Counted from the first letter of the stretch, positions 7,539 through 16,737 are shown. The stretch: 64,000 nt of DNA from Acetobacterium malicum subsp. dehalogenans DSM 11527 (GCF_000472665.1 NZ_KI421448.1:1-64000), one strand, 5' to 3'. Made by a program: numbers and translations. Notes: generated by a model from the letters alone, not told the origin.

Positions 7539-8181
7539 GTCTGCCCTCATCTTCCTTTTTTAATAAAAACCAGGTCAAATCATCCATCGGAAACTGCTTA
7601 TCACGATGATAGCTAAAACCATACTCAAGTAACTTGAGATCTGGGTATAAATCCATCATTTCCCCAGCAAAATCAGCCTTGAATAGTTTTCCTTTCGCTC
7701 CGCGATAATCCAGTTCAACCGGTTTGGGATTATAATACTCTACCAGAAGAACATATTTTTTGCTTGTTTCATAAAGTCTTCTATAAACTTCTTTTTTTAC
7801 AGTCGGTTCAATATGAATCAACACCCCATGGATGATTACCAAATCTCGCTGAAAATCAGGTTCAAAGTCCAGAATTGACTGATTATAAACCCTGATTCCC
7901 AGATGTTTTTTAAGTGTTTCAACCGCTTTCGAGTTGATTTCGATTGCAGACAGTTCGCATTCTGGAATCAAATTTCTAATCGCCATCAAATTCAAACCAA
8001 TGTTACTCCCAAACTCAATACATGAATTGAGTCTATCCAGATGACTGATTACTTTTGCGTAAAACGCTGTTTTATTCCCCAATAATCTCATCGAACTATT
8101 GCGTTCAATATAGTCGTTACCAAATTCACCCTTCCAGAATATTTCCTGATCTGTCTCGATCCGATCTATCTTATTAGTCAT
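7531..8181 (-). CDS. Pseudaminic acid biosynthesis-associated methyltransferase
   Basis: 216 aa class I SAM-dependent methyltransferase resembling the Pse-associated methylase group found in flagellin-glycosylation loci. The SAM-binding motif I is EFGSNIGLNL (about residues 57-66), with ELSAIEIN as the acidic strand-2 motif and VIIHGVLIHI as motif IV. The N-terminal EIFWKGEFGNDYIERN block is characteristic of this group. It overlaps maf by four bases (ATGA) and pseB by 8. The acceptor (probably the nonulosonic acid or its nucleotide form) is inferred from the context. Confidence 0.85.
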   Translation of the reverse strand: MTNKIDRIETDQEIFWKGEFGNDYIERNSSMRLLGNKTAFYAKVISHLDRLNSCIEFGSNIGLNLMAIRNLIPECELSAIEINSKAVETLKKHLGIRVYNQSILDFEPDFQRDLVIIHGVLIHIEPTVKKEVYRRLYETSKKYVLLVEYYNPKPVELDYRGAKGKLFKADFAGEMMDLYPDLKLLEYGFSYHRDKQFPMDDLTWFLLKKEDEGRHV

Positions 8182-10070
8182 TCTTCTACCCCACTATCTT
8201 TAGTCAATTTCATTTCATAATCTCTAATTGCTTTTTCCAGAATCATCATTATCTTGGCGTCTGTTTCAAAACCGTTTAATAATTGATTGATAAAAACATC
8301 CAGATATGTTATTTGTTCTCTTATTTTTTGCAAGCCAGTCCTTTCCCGCTTAATCCGGTGCAGGTTTACTGCCAAAAGCTCATGCTCAACACGATGCATT
8401 GGAATTTCAAAAACCGCAGCAAACTGATTTTTTTCAAATTCGTTCAGCAAGTGATCAATTTTGTCATACATGGCTTCACTTTGCTTCAAATTTTTATTTA
8501 GCATCAATTCATCCGTTTTAATCACTATCTGTTTGATTGAAATGATGATTTCCTTGTAGGTTTCATAGCTATTCTTCATTGTTAGCAACGCACTTATTAA
8601 AAACTTAACATCATAAATATTTCCTGCTTCAAGAGTACTAAATTCATTGATTTCAAAAGGCAGATTCAACCTTTTCATGACTTCTTCTAAACGCTGAAAA
8701 TTGGTTCCTTCAATCGCTGCGCCACCTACGGTCGTATTGATTACCGGTATGATCGCCTGCGCAATTCGACCTTCTAATTCTTTTCGCATCCGATTGAGGC
8801 TCTCATTTGTTAAGACATTTTTCCCCGAAACATCCATCACTTCAAACAAACCATCAGTGAGATTTTTGTCTCCCTGGTTTCCATAGTCAATTCCGCCAGC
8901 ATAATATGCTTCGTCTTTGAAAGCAAGGTTTTGTCCTACCAGGATAATTTCTTCGAATCCCAATTTTTGTAGTAGTTCAAAGGTCATAACGGCAATCGAC
9001 GGTGCATCTGCAACCGTCAACAATGCTTGTTTGTCATTCATTTTCAGAAAATACTTCGATACTGTATCCTGGCTGGTGATCATATGAAATTTAGGGCCCT
9101 GATAGCGCTCTAGGGTTTCAAACCCGACACTACTGCCAAAAATCATTGGGATCGAAGTAATTTCAGATGTATACACTTTCTCAAAAACTTTCTGATTGAT
9201 ACCTTGAGGGTCATAAGTGCACATTGCATCAGGATAGATTCCATGCTCAATCAATGTACTAATCGCTGAACCCACTGAAAACAAGTAAGCCAGCTTTTCT
9301 TCTTTGATTCTTCTTAAATTTTCAATTTCAAGATCCAGGGAAGGCCCTGCGGCGATCAAAATCGCTTGTTTATTTCTGAAACAACCATTATTTTCCATTA
9401 AAACATTTGGTGTTTTTAAAACCTCAGAAAAATTCATCACACTGTTGAGAACCCACCGTTTTTTAAAAACATAATCAATTGCCAGTGCATTTTTTTTGAT
9501 TTGAGTCGCTGATTTAAGCTGCTCAAAGAAAAGTGTTCGTTCTTCCTGCAAAACCTTCTGGTAAGAGGACAATTCGCAGATGATAATTTCCTTGTTGACT
9601 TTACTTAATAAATCATTGAAATACGTTAGAATTCTCGTTTCATTATTCCCACATTGAACCAGTTTTAAAGTCCTGCCTGAGAATTTACTCAGTGGCTTAT
9701 TTTTTAAGTATTCCAGGAATATTGTTTTAGAAGGTTCAAATATCGAAAAATCCACTTCTGGATATCGTTTAACAAATTCTTCCAGATGATATCCCAAGCC
9801 CAGACCCCAAAAGATAACGTGGTATTCACTGATCAGCTGATTTTCACTGACCAGCTGATCAATAATTGACTGTGCCTCCCGAATCGGATCATATTTACTA
9901 TGTAAATATGAAATCTGGCCTTGTTTTTCTATGCTTAAGGTTTCATTTATTCCATTTTTAGTTTTTTCACTTTTTAAAATGAAATAATCCTGGCTGGAGT
10001 CATCATCACGAAGCCACTCTAGCAAATCCGGATTATTCTTCTTAAAATAAAGAATATTATCAGCTAACAT
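8178..10070 (-). CDS. Maf-type flagellin glycosyltransferase (DUF115)
   Basis: 630 aa. Maf (motility accessory factor) proteins transfer pseudaminic or legionaminic acid to Ser/Thr of flagellin in the cytoplasm before export. The central MptE-like/DUF115 domain shows AILIAAGPSLD (about residues 236-246), then SVGSAIS, PDAMCTYDPQ and ILVGQNLAF. The N-terminal part has a Rossmann-like VIFWGLGLGYHLEEF. The C-terminal about 120 residues are helical. A ribosome binding site (GGAG) is six bases before ATG. The gene starts inside the 3' end of the preceding unknown gene (11-base overlap). It is the likely enzyme that uses the sugar made by the genes downstream. Confidence 0.9.
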   Translation of the reverse strand: MLADNILYFKKNNPDLLEWLRDDDSSQDYFILKSEKTKNGINETLSIEKQGQISYLHSKYDPIREAQSIIDQLVSENQLISEYHVIFWGLGLGYHLEEFVKRYPEVDFSIFEPSKTIFLEYLKNKPLSKFSGRTLKLVQCGNNETRILTYFNDLLSKVNKEIIICELSSYQKVLQEERTLFFEQLKSATQIKKNALAIDYVFKKRWVLNSVMNFSEVLKTPNVLMENNGCFRNKQAILIAAGPSLDLEIENLRRIKEEKLAYLFSVGSAISTLIEHGIYPDAMCTYDPQGINQKVFEKVYTSEITSIPMIFGSSVGFETLERYQGPKFHMITSQDTVSKYFLKMNDKQALLTVADAPSIAVMTFELLQKLGFEEIILVGQNLAFKDEAYYAGGIDYGNQGDKNLTDGLFEVMDVSGKNVLTNESLNRMRKELEGRIAQAIIPVINTTVGGAAIEGTNFQRLEEVMKRLNLPFEINEFSTLEAGNIYDVKFLISALLTMKNSYETYKEIIISIKQIVIKTDELMLNKNLKQSEAMYDKIDHLLNEFEKNQFAAVFEIPMHRVEHELLAVNLHRIKRERTGLQKIREQITYLDVFINQLLNGFETDAKIMMILEKAIRDYEMKLTKDSGVEE

Positions 10071-10683
10071 GGGTATCTCCCTCCGATGTTACCAACAAGT
10101 TAAGGGTCTCTTGAGCTTTTGTAAAAACTGGTAACACTTCATAGAGCAGCAGATCGCCAATTAAAACCTGATCCTGATTGGTCAATGCCTCTTCTAAGCC
10201 AGGCATCGCCTTCAACAATTCACGAACGCTCAAGACATAATTATTCCAGGCTTTATAATCAGCCAGAATTTGGTCCAGATTCTTGATCTGATCGATATTT
10301 TCTGCGGTATCCATAATCCAACCGATTCCTTCAAAAAAATCGGCCAGATTTCCCCAGGTTTCCTGTTCTGGCGTCTTATAAAAAGCCTCTGCCAGCGGCT
10401 CTAACTGAAAAATGGCGTTGGATAAATATTGGCTGGTTGATCGAAGCGTTTCATTGACCAGCTTTTCTAAATCCTCAACCACTACTTCTACATTTTCGAT
10501 GATAAGAACATTTTCCAGAAAATAATCATAAAAGTCCTTATCAACAATTTTTTTATCAATGACCAGGTGATGCAGGTTTTGCCCAGTTTCTTCCAGTTCC
10601 GTATTGATTGCATTAAAAATAGCTTCAATGATCTCAGGCTTGTTTTCAAATTCAAGAACTTTGTTATTTAAAATAATTTTCAT
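10060..10683 (-). CDS. Unknown 207-aa acidic helical protein heading the glycosylation operon
   Basis: I do not recognise this protein. It is acidic, without signal peptide or membrane segment, and looks mostly helical (repeated EXXL and DQILADYKAW-like stretches). A short beta-like start (MKIILNNKVLEF) could form a small ubiquitin-like N-domain. GGAGG stands just before the ATG. It is the first gene behind a sigma-28-like promoter and overlaps maf by 11 bases, so the two are co-translated. An accessory or chaperone role for Maf or flagellin fits the position but is only inferred. Confidence 0.75.
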   Translation of the reverse strand: MKIILNNKVLEFENKPEIIEAIFNAINTELEETGQNLHHLVIDKKIVDKDFYDYFLENVLIIENVEVVVEDLEKLVNETLRSTSQYLSNAIFQLEPLAEAFYKTPEQETWGNLADFFEGIGWIMDTAENIDQIKNLDQILADYKAWNNYVLSVRELLKAMPGLEEALTNQDQVLIGDLLLYEVLPVFTKAQETLNLLVTSEGDTHVS

Positions 10684-10756
10684 ATACCCTCCTTGTATTC
10701 GATACTGAATTTTTTGTCAATTCATTTATCCGGTTCAGTCAACCGTCTATTATATA

Positions 10757-10783
10757 ATATCGTCCGTTTCATTGATAATTTGA
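10757..10783 (-). promoter_or_regulatory. Candidate sigma-28 promoter of the glycosylation operon
   Basis: On the minus strand, TCAA at 10780-10783, a 15-base spacer and GACGATAT at 10757-10764 match the form of the two strong sigma-28 sites at 13052 and 17678, with one change in the -35. It lies 74 bases upstream of the first gene. An overlapping sigma-A-like pair (TTATCA, 18 bases, TATAAT) is also present, so the sigma factor is not certain. Confidence 0.55.
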
Positions 10784-10852
10784 GTTTTATTTCTCCGTAA
10801 CTTTAAGTATAGGGGGATCATGATTGTTTGTAAAGAGATTAGACTCGATTAA

Positions 10853-10882
10853 ACCGAAAAAAAACCACCCGAAGGTGGTTTT
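10853..10882 (-). terminator. Terminator of the flagellin gene
   Basis: Minus strand: AAAACCACC, loop TTCG, GGTGGTTTT, then more T residues. It lies 13 bases after the flagellin stop and separates flagellin from the glycosylation operon. Confidence 0.93.
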
Positions 10883-10894
10883 GAATAGAATTTG

Positions 10895-12937
10895 TTATTG
10901 TAATAATTGAAGCACGCCCTGTGGTTGTTGATTTGCCTGAGCCAGCATCGATTGAGCAGCTTGAGAAAGAATGTTGTTCTTGGTGAATTCCATCATTTCT
11001 TTGGCCATGTCAACGTCACGGATTCGAGATTCAGCAGTTGTCAGGTTTTCAGAAGAAGTACCCAAGTTGTTGATAGTATGTTCCAGACGATTCTGATAAG
11101 AACCAAGTTTTGAACGTTCAGCCGATACGGATTCGATGGCATCATTGATAACACTGATTGCAGCGGTGGCTTTTTCATGAGTTGAGACATCCAAAGCATA
11201 TTCAACACCAGTATTGGTTGTTCCGTCAGTAATATCTTTAGTTGATGTAAACTTGGCAATGGAACCATTTTTGGCAACAGCGTCGCCGCCTTCTTTTGTT
11301 CCTGCTACACCAAGAGCAGCCGAACGCATATCATTGACTTCAACGGTAAGACTTTGGGCAGTATTCGCACCAATCTGGAAATTAGCCTGGAAGCCACTAC
11401 CTGTTTTGTCTGACATGGTCATGACGGCTTCATCACGGGTTTCTGATCCATTGGCTTGTGTTAATGTTAAAATTGGAGAGTTCGCAGCTGAGACTGCAGT
11501 GTATTTTGTATTAAGAGTAGTATTCGCAGTAATCGCAGCTGCTAACTTGGTCATTTGACCGCTGGCGGTTTCATTTGCTGCCAATTCGATAAAGGTTCCG
11601 GTATCCAGACCAGTTCCAGCTCCTGAAGCGACAACAATAATGTCAGTGCCATCAATGGTGAATTTTCCGCCAGCTTCGACGATATCCTGAGATTGTTGGG
11701 TATAGGTCATAACACCTGCTTCAGCAGTACCAGCTGTAGCAGTTCGTGATACTGCCGTCCCGCTTTCAGACCCGACTTTTTCAGTTAAAGTAATTTTTGA
11801 ACCAATTGCTGATGCGGTGTAATTTCCATTAACATTCCCATTCTGATTTAAGGCACTAGCAATATTAGCAGCCTGCTGTTCTTTGGTTAGGCGATTGGCA
11901 GCCGTACCGATATTGAAGTTAGTGCCATCGGTCGTCCCAGAATTCGCAGCTAAAGTAATATCTCTAAATCCACCAGGAGCACCAGACAGCGCTAGGCGAA
12001 CAGTGAATTCATTATTATCTGCACCATCGGCAGTAACATAAGCTTCACTTAAATCAAATTCGTATACCCCACGAGTTGCAGAAGCTGTACCACCAGTCAT
12101 AGCTGACATACTCAACGCAGTTGCTGATCCAATTGCTCCTGCAACCGATGCTCCCGTTGTTGCATTTGCGACTGTTGCAGTAATTTTTTGAGTAACTGCA
12201 CCCGTAGTCTTGAGGAGATTTGTTATTGTAGCGCCTGTGGCACCAGACATTCCACCAGCTAGTGTGATTGTTACTGCTTTACCTACAAGTGCAACACCTG
12301 AAGTTGCCCCAGAAGCAATTGCGAAAGTATAACCGTTTAAATCTTCTCCCAGATCGTCTGACTTGAAAGTTAATGTCAGATTTCCACCTGTTCCAGCAAA
12401 AGTAACACTAGTTGTTGCTTTTCCGGTTGCACTGGCCGCTTTGGTTGACACGGTGGAGATACCACCGGCCTTGCCCCCCATCGTCGTTGTATCAACATTC
12501 AGTTCTGTCAGTTGGCTTCCGCCACCATCTAATAATTTCTTGGTATTAAACTCAGTGGTATTACCAATTCGGTTAATCTCATTGGTTAACTGATTCATTT
12601 CCTTCTGAATTTCATTACGGTCAATGTTTACATTAGTATCATTGGATGATTGAACTGCCAGTTCTCGCATTCTTTGAAGAATTGAATGGGTTTCTCCTAA
12701 AGCACCTTCAGCGGTATTGATTAGCGAAATCGCATCGCTGGCATTGGTAGACGCCTGATCCAGACCTCTGATCTGGCCACGCATTTTTTCTGAAATCGCC
12801 AAGCCTGCAGCATTATCGCCAGCTTTGTTGATTTTTAAACCGGATGACAGTTTTTCCAAAGATTTGGAAGTGGCTGCCGTATTTGCCGTTAATTTGTTAT
12901 AGGTATTAAGTGCTGCAATGTTATGATTGATTCTCAT
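10895..12937 (-). CDS. fliC: Flagellin with a large central variable domain
   Basis: 680 aa; the filament subunit, exported through the flagellar channel. The N-terminal D0/D1 helices (MRINHNIAALNTY, LSSGLKINKAGDNAAGLAIS, residues 1-140) and C-terminal D1/D0 (SRIRDVDMAKEMMEFTK, QANQQPQGVLQLLQ) are typical. Between them lies about 430 aa of Ala/Thr/Ser/Gly-rich sequence, more than in the 300-aa Bacillus flagellin. This surface region offers many Ser/Thr sites for O-glycosylation by the adjacent Maf/Pse system. GGAGG precedes the ATG. Transcription is from the sigma-28 site at 13052-13078 and ends at the hairpin at 10857-10882, so it is monocistronic. Confidence 0.97.
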   Translation of the reverse strand: MRINHNIAALNTYNKLTANTAATSKSLEKLSSGLKINKAGDNAAGLAISEKMRGQIRGLDQASTNASDAISLINTAEGALGETHSILQRMRELAVQSSNDTNVNIDRNEIQKEMNQLTNEINRIGNTTEFNTKKLLDGGGSQLTELNVDTTTMGGKAGGISTVSTKAASATGKATTSVTFAGTGGNLTLTFKSDDLGEDLNGYTFAIASGATSGVALVGKAVTITLAGGMSGATGATITNLLKTTGAVTQKITATVANATTGASVAGAIGSATALSMSAMTGGTASATRGVYEFDLSEAYVTADGADNNEFTVRLALSGAPGGFRDITLAANSGTTDGTNFNIGTAANRLTKEQQAANIASALNQNGNVNGNYTASAIGSKITLTEKVGSESGTAVSRTATAGTAEAGVMTYTQQSQDIVEAGGKFTIDGTDIIVVASGAGTGLDTGTFIELAANETASGQMTKLAAAITANTTLNTKYTAVSAANSPILTLTQANGSETRDEAVMTMSDKTGSGFQANFQIGANTAQSLTVEVNDMRSAALGVAGTKEGGDAVAKNGSIAKFTSTKDITDGTTNTGVEYALDVSTHEKATAAISVINDAIESVSAERSKLGSYQNRLEHTINNLGTSSENLTTAESRIRDVDMAKEMMEFTKNNILSQAAQSMLAQANQQPQGVLQLLQ

Positions 12938-13051
12938 TGTTTTTTCCTCCGTTTTTTAATTTGCCGATAACCCTCGGCCAGGGAAGTTTTAGAGCCTTTC
13001 CTTCGTACGCAAGGTCTGCCAAATGTTTAAGCTTTTTCGCTCTTGTTATTA

Positions 13052-13078
13052 TTATCGTCCAACAAGGGGGATACTTTA
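13052..13078 (-). promoter_or_regulatory. Sigma-28 promoter of flagellin
   Basis: TAAA at 13075-13078, exactly 15 bases, then GACGATAA at 13052-13059 (one change from the FliA/SigD consensus GCCGATAA). Transcription would start near 13045, leaving an untranslated leader of about 105 bases with a small CCGA/TCGG stem just upstream of the ribosome binding site. Confidence 0.88.
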
Positions 13079-13223
13079 GCTTGTTTTTAAAAAATATTTG
13101 GGTTTGCTAAAGTTTTTTTTGTTGGGGTGTATTAATAACGCCGTTTTAGGATTTGTTGATAGTATTATCGGATGTTTGGGGTGGGAGTTTAGTTTTTTTG
13201 AAAAGTTTTTACTTATCGCAAGC

Positions 13224-13242
13224 GGGCGGATGATATCCGCCC
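13224..13242. repeat. GGGCGGAT-GAT-ATCCGCCC palindromic intergenic repeat
   Basis: Perfect 8-base arms around a 3-base loop, followed on the plus strand by CCTACGAACGGG. A similar palindrome with a different stem sequence is at 17885-17903. It lies between flagellin and the DUF6470 gene. An apparent 74-codon minus-strand frame through it is just the repeat being read. Confidence 0.7.
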
Positions 13243-13301
13243 CTACGAACGGGACCTCGTGGTGTCGTTGAATGATTTTTGAATTTTGGATCTTTTCCAC
13301 T

Positions 13302-13321
13302 AAAAAAGGCGTTGCCGCCTT
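13302..13321 (-). terminator. Terminator of the flgM-DUF6470 operon
   Basis: Minus strand: AAGGCG, loop GCAA, CGCCTT, then TTTT, directly after the DUF6470 stop codon. Confidence 0.85.
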
Positions 13322-13921
13322 TTATACTTTTTCATCCAATAATGGTATGGTTTGAGGGATCGCTTTTTGTTCAAAACCAATGGGTGGTTGATATGAAGGA
13401 TCCGAACTGGGGGGAACGTAGATGGGACCGCCGACGTATTTGATGATGACGTCGGGCCGCTGGGTTACGACGAGCTGGAGGTCTGGGGGCATAAATTCGT
13501 TGTTGAAATTGTTAGTTTCCGGCATGCCGCTGGATAGCCGGCTGATCGGGATAGTCATTTGCAAGTTGCCGGTGTCCTGGTCATTAATTTGGGCCTGGCT
13601 GGACATCGACTCAATGCTGCGGTTGGCATGCTTGAAGCGGATCGCCCGGGCTTCACCGTCTTCCATGTTAATATCGAGGCTGAGATTACCGGCGGTGTCA
13701 AATTTTGGGACGGCGGTATAGGTGGCGTTGTCCCAGGCATAGGTGCTGCTGGGTTCATAGGAATCCTGAATCGTCAGCCGCACCGGTTTGCTCTGGATCT
13801 GGTTTTCACTTTGCTGCTTGACCTGGAGCTGGGCACTGTGGACGGCCGAGAGTTTCAATTGTTCTTTTTCGACAAAGTCAATTCTTATCGGCACTGTCTC
13901 AATGGTGATTAAATTTTCCAT
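13322..13921 (-). CDS. DUF6470 (YviE-like) flagellar-locus protein
   Basis: 199 aa, cytoplasmic. It resembles the YviE/DUF6470 proteins encoded right after flgL in Bacillus and many Clostridia. Visible features are the N-terminal beta-rich stretch (ETVPIRIDFV) and repeated polar segments. The C-terminal motif VVTQRPDVIIKYVGGPIYVPPS is characteristic. GGGAGG precedes the ATG. It ends the flgM-N-K-L operon. Its biochemical role is not known. In Bacillus the next genes would be fliW and csrA; here a terminator and then flagellin follow instead. Confidence 0.85.
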   Translation of the reverse strand: MENLITIETVPIRIDFVEKEQLKLSAVHSAQLQVKQQSENQIQSKPVRLTIQDSYEPSSTYAWDNATYTAVPKFDTAGNLSLDINMEDGEARAIRFKHANRSIESMSSQAQINDQDTGNLQMTIPISRLSSGMPETNNFNNEFMPPDLQLVVTQRPDVIIKYVGGPIYVPPSSDPSYQPPIGFEQKAIPQTIPLLDEKV

Positions 13922-13952
13922 CTTCTTTCCTCCCTTCTAAAAAATCCATCCA

Positions 13953-14996
13953 TCAGGACATATAATCAAAGACTGACTGTTGAACGACGCTTTGTCCCAT
14001 TTGCAGAGCAGCGGAATAGGCAACCTTCTGGCTCTGGAAGGCAATGTAGGTATAGGCTGCATCGACTCCTTCGACCTGGGTCTGGCGTTCCTGGAGATTG
14101 AAGTTCTGGGTTTCATAGCGGTTGGTCATAAATTCCAGGTATTGGCTTTTGGCACCAATTTCGGTAGTCATCTGATAGGCTTTGAGGCTGTTGTCCTTAA
14201 ACAGACCATAAAGTTTATCGACCTTTTCAAAAGAATAAGCACTGCCTTCCTTTTCAAATTCAGTAGCAATCCGCCCCAGTAGATCATAGAGGTTATTGGA
14301 AACTTCCTCTCCGGGAATAGCGGTGGTGTTTTTACCGTAGCCCATAAAATTGAGTCCCGGAACCGAATAGTTGAAAACTGAGTTCCGAGCGATATCACCG
14401 GTCGTCTCGTCAAAGGTAACTCCCAGGCCGATATCGACATAAAGGGCATCACTTTTTAGGGCGTCAACTATTTTTTTTTCATCGACGGTGGCATCACTTA
14501 AATCATCCAGGATTTTACCATTATATTTCAATTGTTCAATACCACCTGCCGTGGTTTCCACGGTAAATGGCTTTTGGTCATTGGTACCCCCAAAGAGAAA
14601 CATATCAGAGGCTTCGGTATTCATGGTTTGCAACATCTGTTTCTGGATGGTGCGAAGCTCCGAGGCGATGATCTTGCGGTCGCCTTCGCTCTGGGACCCG
14701 TTCATGCCCTGCTGAATTTTGGTGGTGGCTTCCGATAGAGAAGACTCAATCTGACTGAGGGTGCTTTCGGAATTGGTCAAAAAATCCTCAGCATGGCGGA
14801 TATTATCCTGATAGCCTTCCACCTTGGACAGGTTACGGCGGATCTGATAGCCCCGTACAGCTGAAGAAACATCCTCGGAGGTCCGGGCATATTTTCTGCC
14901 GGTGGCCACCTGGGTGTTCAGTTTATCAAGATCTGAAGAAAGACTATTTAAATTGTTGGAATATCTTGAGGTCATCATACGATAGGTAATTCTCAT
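13953..14996 (-). CDS. flgL: Flagellar hook-filament junction protein FlgL
   Basis: About 347 aa; HAP3, joining FlgK to the flagellin filament. The N-terminal flagellin-like helices (MRITYRMMTSRYSNNLNSL, then QVATGRKYARTSEDVSSA) and the C-terminal helix ending MGQSVVQQSVFDYMS are present, with a short central domain. The start MRITYR was chosen because AAGGGA lies nine bases upstream; a longer frame (MKGSEK) would include the ribosome binding site. Confidence 0.94.
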   Translation of the reverse strand: MRITYRMMTSRYSNNLNSLSSDLDKLNTQVATGRKYARTSEDVSSAVRGYQIRRNLSKVEGYQDNIRHAEDFLTNSESTLSQIESSLSEATTKIQQGMNGSQSEGDRKIIASELRTIQKQMLQTMNTEASDMFLFGGTNDQKPFTVETTAGGIEQLKYNGKILDDLSDATVDEKKIVDALKSDALYVDIGLGVTFDETTGDIARNSVFNYSVPGLNFMGYGKNTTAIPGEEVSNNLYDLLGRIATEFEKEGSAYSFEKVDKLYGLFKDNSLKAYQMTTEIGAKSQYLEFMTNRYETQNFNLQERQTQVEGVDAAYTYIAFQSQKVAYSAALQMGQSVVQQSVFDYMS

Positions 14997-15062
14997 TTTT
15001 TCACTTCCCTTCATTTATAACTGGTTTATCTGATCATTCTATAGCTTTCACAGGCTAATTAT

Positions 15063-16700
15063 TTATACGCCCATCTTGTTAATAACGTTATCGAGGTTTT
15101 CATCCAGCACATTAAAATAACGCATGGCCGCATTATAAACTTTCTGGAAGGCCGAGAGGTTAACGCCTTCTTCGTTTAAAGAAACGCCCGAAACCGAATC
15201 TCTGGAGTCTGAAATAGTCTGGAATACATTGGTGGCAGTTTTAGAAAAATTGGTATACAGCTCGACATCCGTTCCGACCTCACTGACCACACTCGTCATG
15301 TATTCGTTAAAGGTTCCAGTTAGAATCGGGTCTACAACGGCATCTTTTTTAAATTCAACCGGGTCACTCATTTTTCTAATCATTCGCAGGATATTATCCG
15401 GTTCTGTTGGTGTTGGCTTATAAGGCCATGCCAACGGCGGCGTCGGCGGCGTCGTTATCGGCGGTGTCGTCGGCTCAGGGTCAATAATTGGGTTTCTGGT
15501 TGTGTTGATGTAGGATGGGTTCTCTAGCCATTTCTTAGATACCTGAATATTTCTGGCTGTTAGCTTATCCGTTGTTACTCCTTCATCATCGGTAAAAAGA
15601 TTTAACGGATTTGTCGTGAAGTCATTTAGTTTATAACTCGTTCCGTCTGCTACATAAATCTCACTATTTATCTGATTAAACTCTTTGGCAAACTGTTGGG
15701 CCATAATGTTTATTTTATCGTTATAGTAGGAAATACCTTTAGCATTATTCTCCGTCCCACTTGCAAAGGTGCCTTTGCCGTTGATGATACTTAAATAGCC
15801 ATAGAGTTTGCCGTCGCTAATGAGGTCGTTGGCATCATCTCTTAATGCTCCGTTTGTATCCACCACCGATAATTTAACGGGGTCCGTTTCGGCGTTCAGA
15901 CTCATCTCGGCGTATTTGCCATTGTCAACAATCGTAATCGGCTTGCCACCAGGATTCTCCATGGTGATGCTGTAATGGGGAATGGAAAGATTTTCCGAGA
16001 TCACATCGGCTGGCGTCATACTGACTTTAATATTCGCAATCCCTGACAATTTGTCAATCAGCAGATTACGGTGATCATAGAGCTCATTAGGGGTATTACC
16101 ATAAATTTCTTCCCGCTGAATCTGTTCATTCAGCGACGCGATATTTTTGACAAAGGTATTAAATTCGCTATCAACCGTTACTTCAAGATTTTCAATCTGC
16201 TCAGTGTGGATCTCGTCGAGCTGATTAGCGTACATATTCATCATCTGGGTTATTTTTTCAGCCGCTGAACGGACAACCTGGGCAATATCCGGGCTGGCCG
16301 GGGTTTGCGACAGACTATTAAGATCTTTAACAAAACTGGAAAACTCACCCATCAGGGCTTCTGCTGAGGCTTCATCAAAGACATCTTCGAGATTGGTAAG
16401 CCCTTTAACCATGGTATCGTAACGGTTGTTTTCTGAGTTCTGATTACGGTAACGGGCGTCAATGTAAGGATCTCTTAACTGAGTTGTTCCTTTTGCTTTT
16501 ACACCAATCCCCGTAGAAACCACAGGAGTGGCATACTTTTCAACTTTACCACTGGTGGTAACCGAAACAACATCTACCCGCTGCCGGGTATACCCTTCGG
16601 TATTAATGTTGGAAATGTTGTTCCCAACAATATTTATACTTGCCTGACTGGCCTCCATGGCTCTGCTGGCGATATTATATGATACAAATGTTGCAGCCAT
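15063..16700 (-). CDS. flgK: Flagellar hook-associated protein FlgK
   Basis: 545 aa; HAP1, the first junction protein on the hook. The N-terminal rod/hook motif is slightly unusual (MAATFVSYNIASRAMEASQ), followed by the family hallmark NIVGNNISNINTEGYTRQRV. The C-terminus has GVNLSAFQKVYNAAMRYFNVLDENLDNVI. A Pro/Thr-rich insertion around residues 405-435 (plus-strand 15400-15490, PEPTTPPITTPPTPP) interrupts the region before the C-terminal helical part. This looks like a flexible linker not normally found in FlgK. It follows flgN, its export chaperone. Confidence 0.95.
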   Translation of the reverse strand: MAATFVSYNIASRAMEASQASINIVGNNISNINTEGYTRQRVDVVSVTTSGKVEKYATPVVSTGIGVKAKGTTQLRDPYIDARYRNQNSENNRYDTMVKGLTNLEDVFDEASAEALMGEFSSFVKDLNSLSQTPASPDIAQVVRSAAEKITQMMNMYANQLDEIHTEQIENLEVTVDSEFNTFVKNIASLNEQIQREEIYGNTPNELYDHRNLLIDKLSGIANIKVSMTPADVISENLSIPHYSITMENPGGKPITIVDNGKYAEMSLNAETDPVKLSVVDTNGALRDDANDLISDGKLYGYLSIINGKGTFASGTENNAKGISYYNDKINIMAQQFAKEFNQINSEIYVADGTSYKLNDFTTNPLNLFTDDEGVTTDKLTARNIQVSKKWLENPSYINTTRNPIIDPEPTTPPITTPPTPPLAWPYKPTPTEPDNILRMIRKMSDPVEFKKDAVVDPILTGTFNEYMTSVVSEVGTDVELYTNFSKTATNVFQTISDSRDSVSGVSLNEEGVNLSAFQKVYNAAMRYFNVLDENLDNVINKMGV

Positions 16701-16737
16701 ATTATCTTCTCCTTTTTCCTAACAACGTTTAAGCCTA

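Noticed and set aside
12960-12970. GCCGATAA on the plus strand as a sigma-28 -10
   Set aside because: It has no TAAA partner at 15 bases and points away from flagellin; it is part of a small leader stem.
13076-13300. Minus-strand 74-codon frame upstream of flagellin
   Set aside because: It reads through the sigma-28 promoter and a GC palindrome, without a ribosome binding site.
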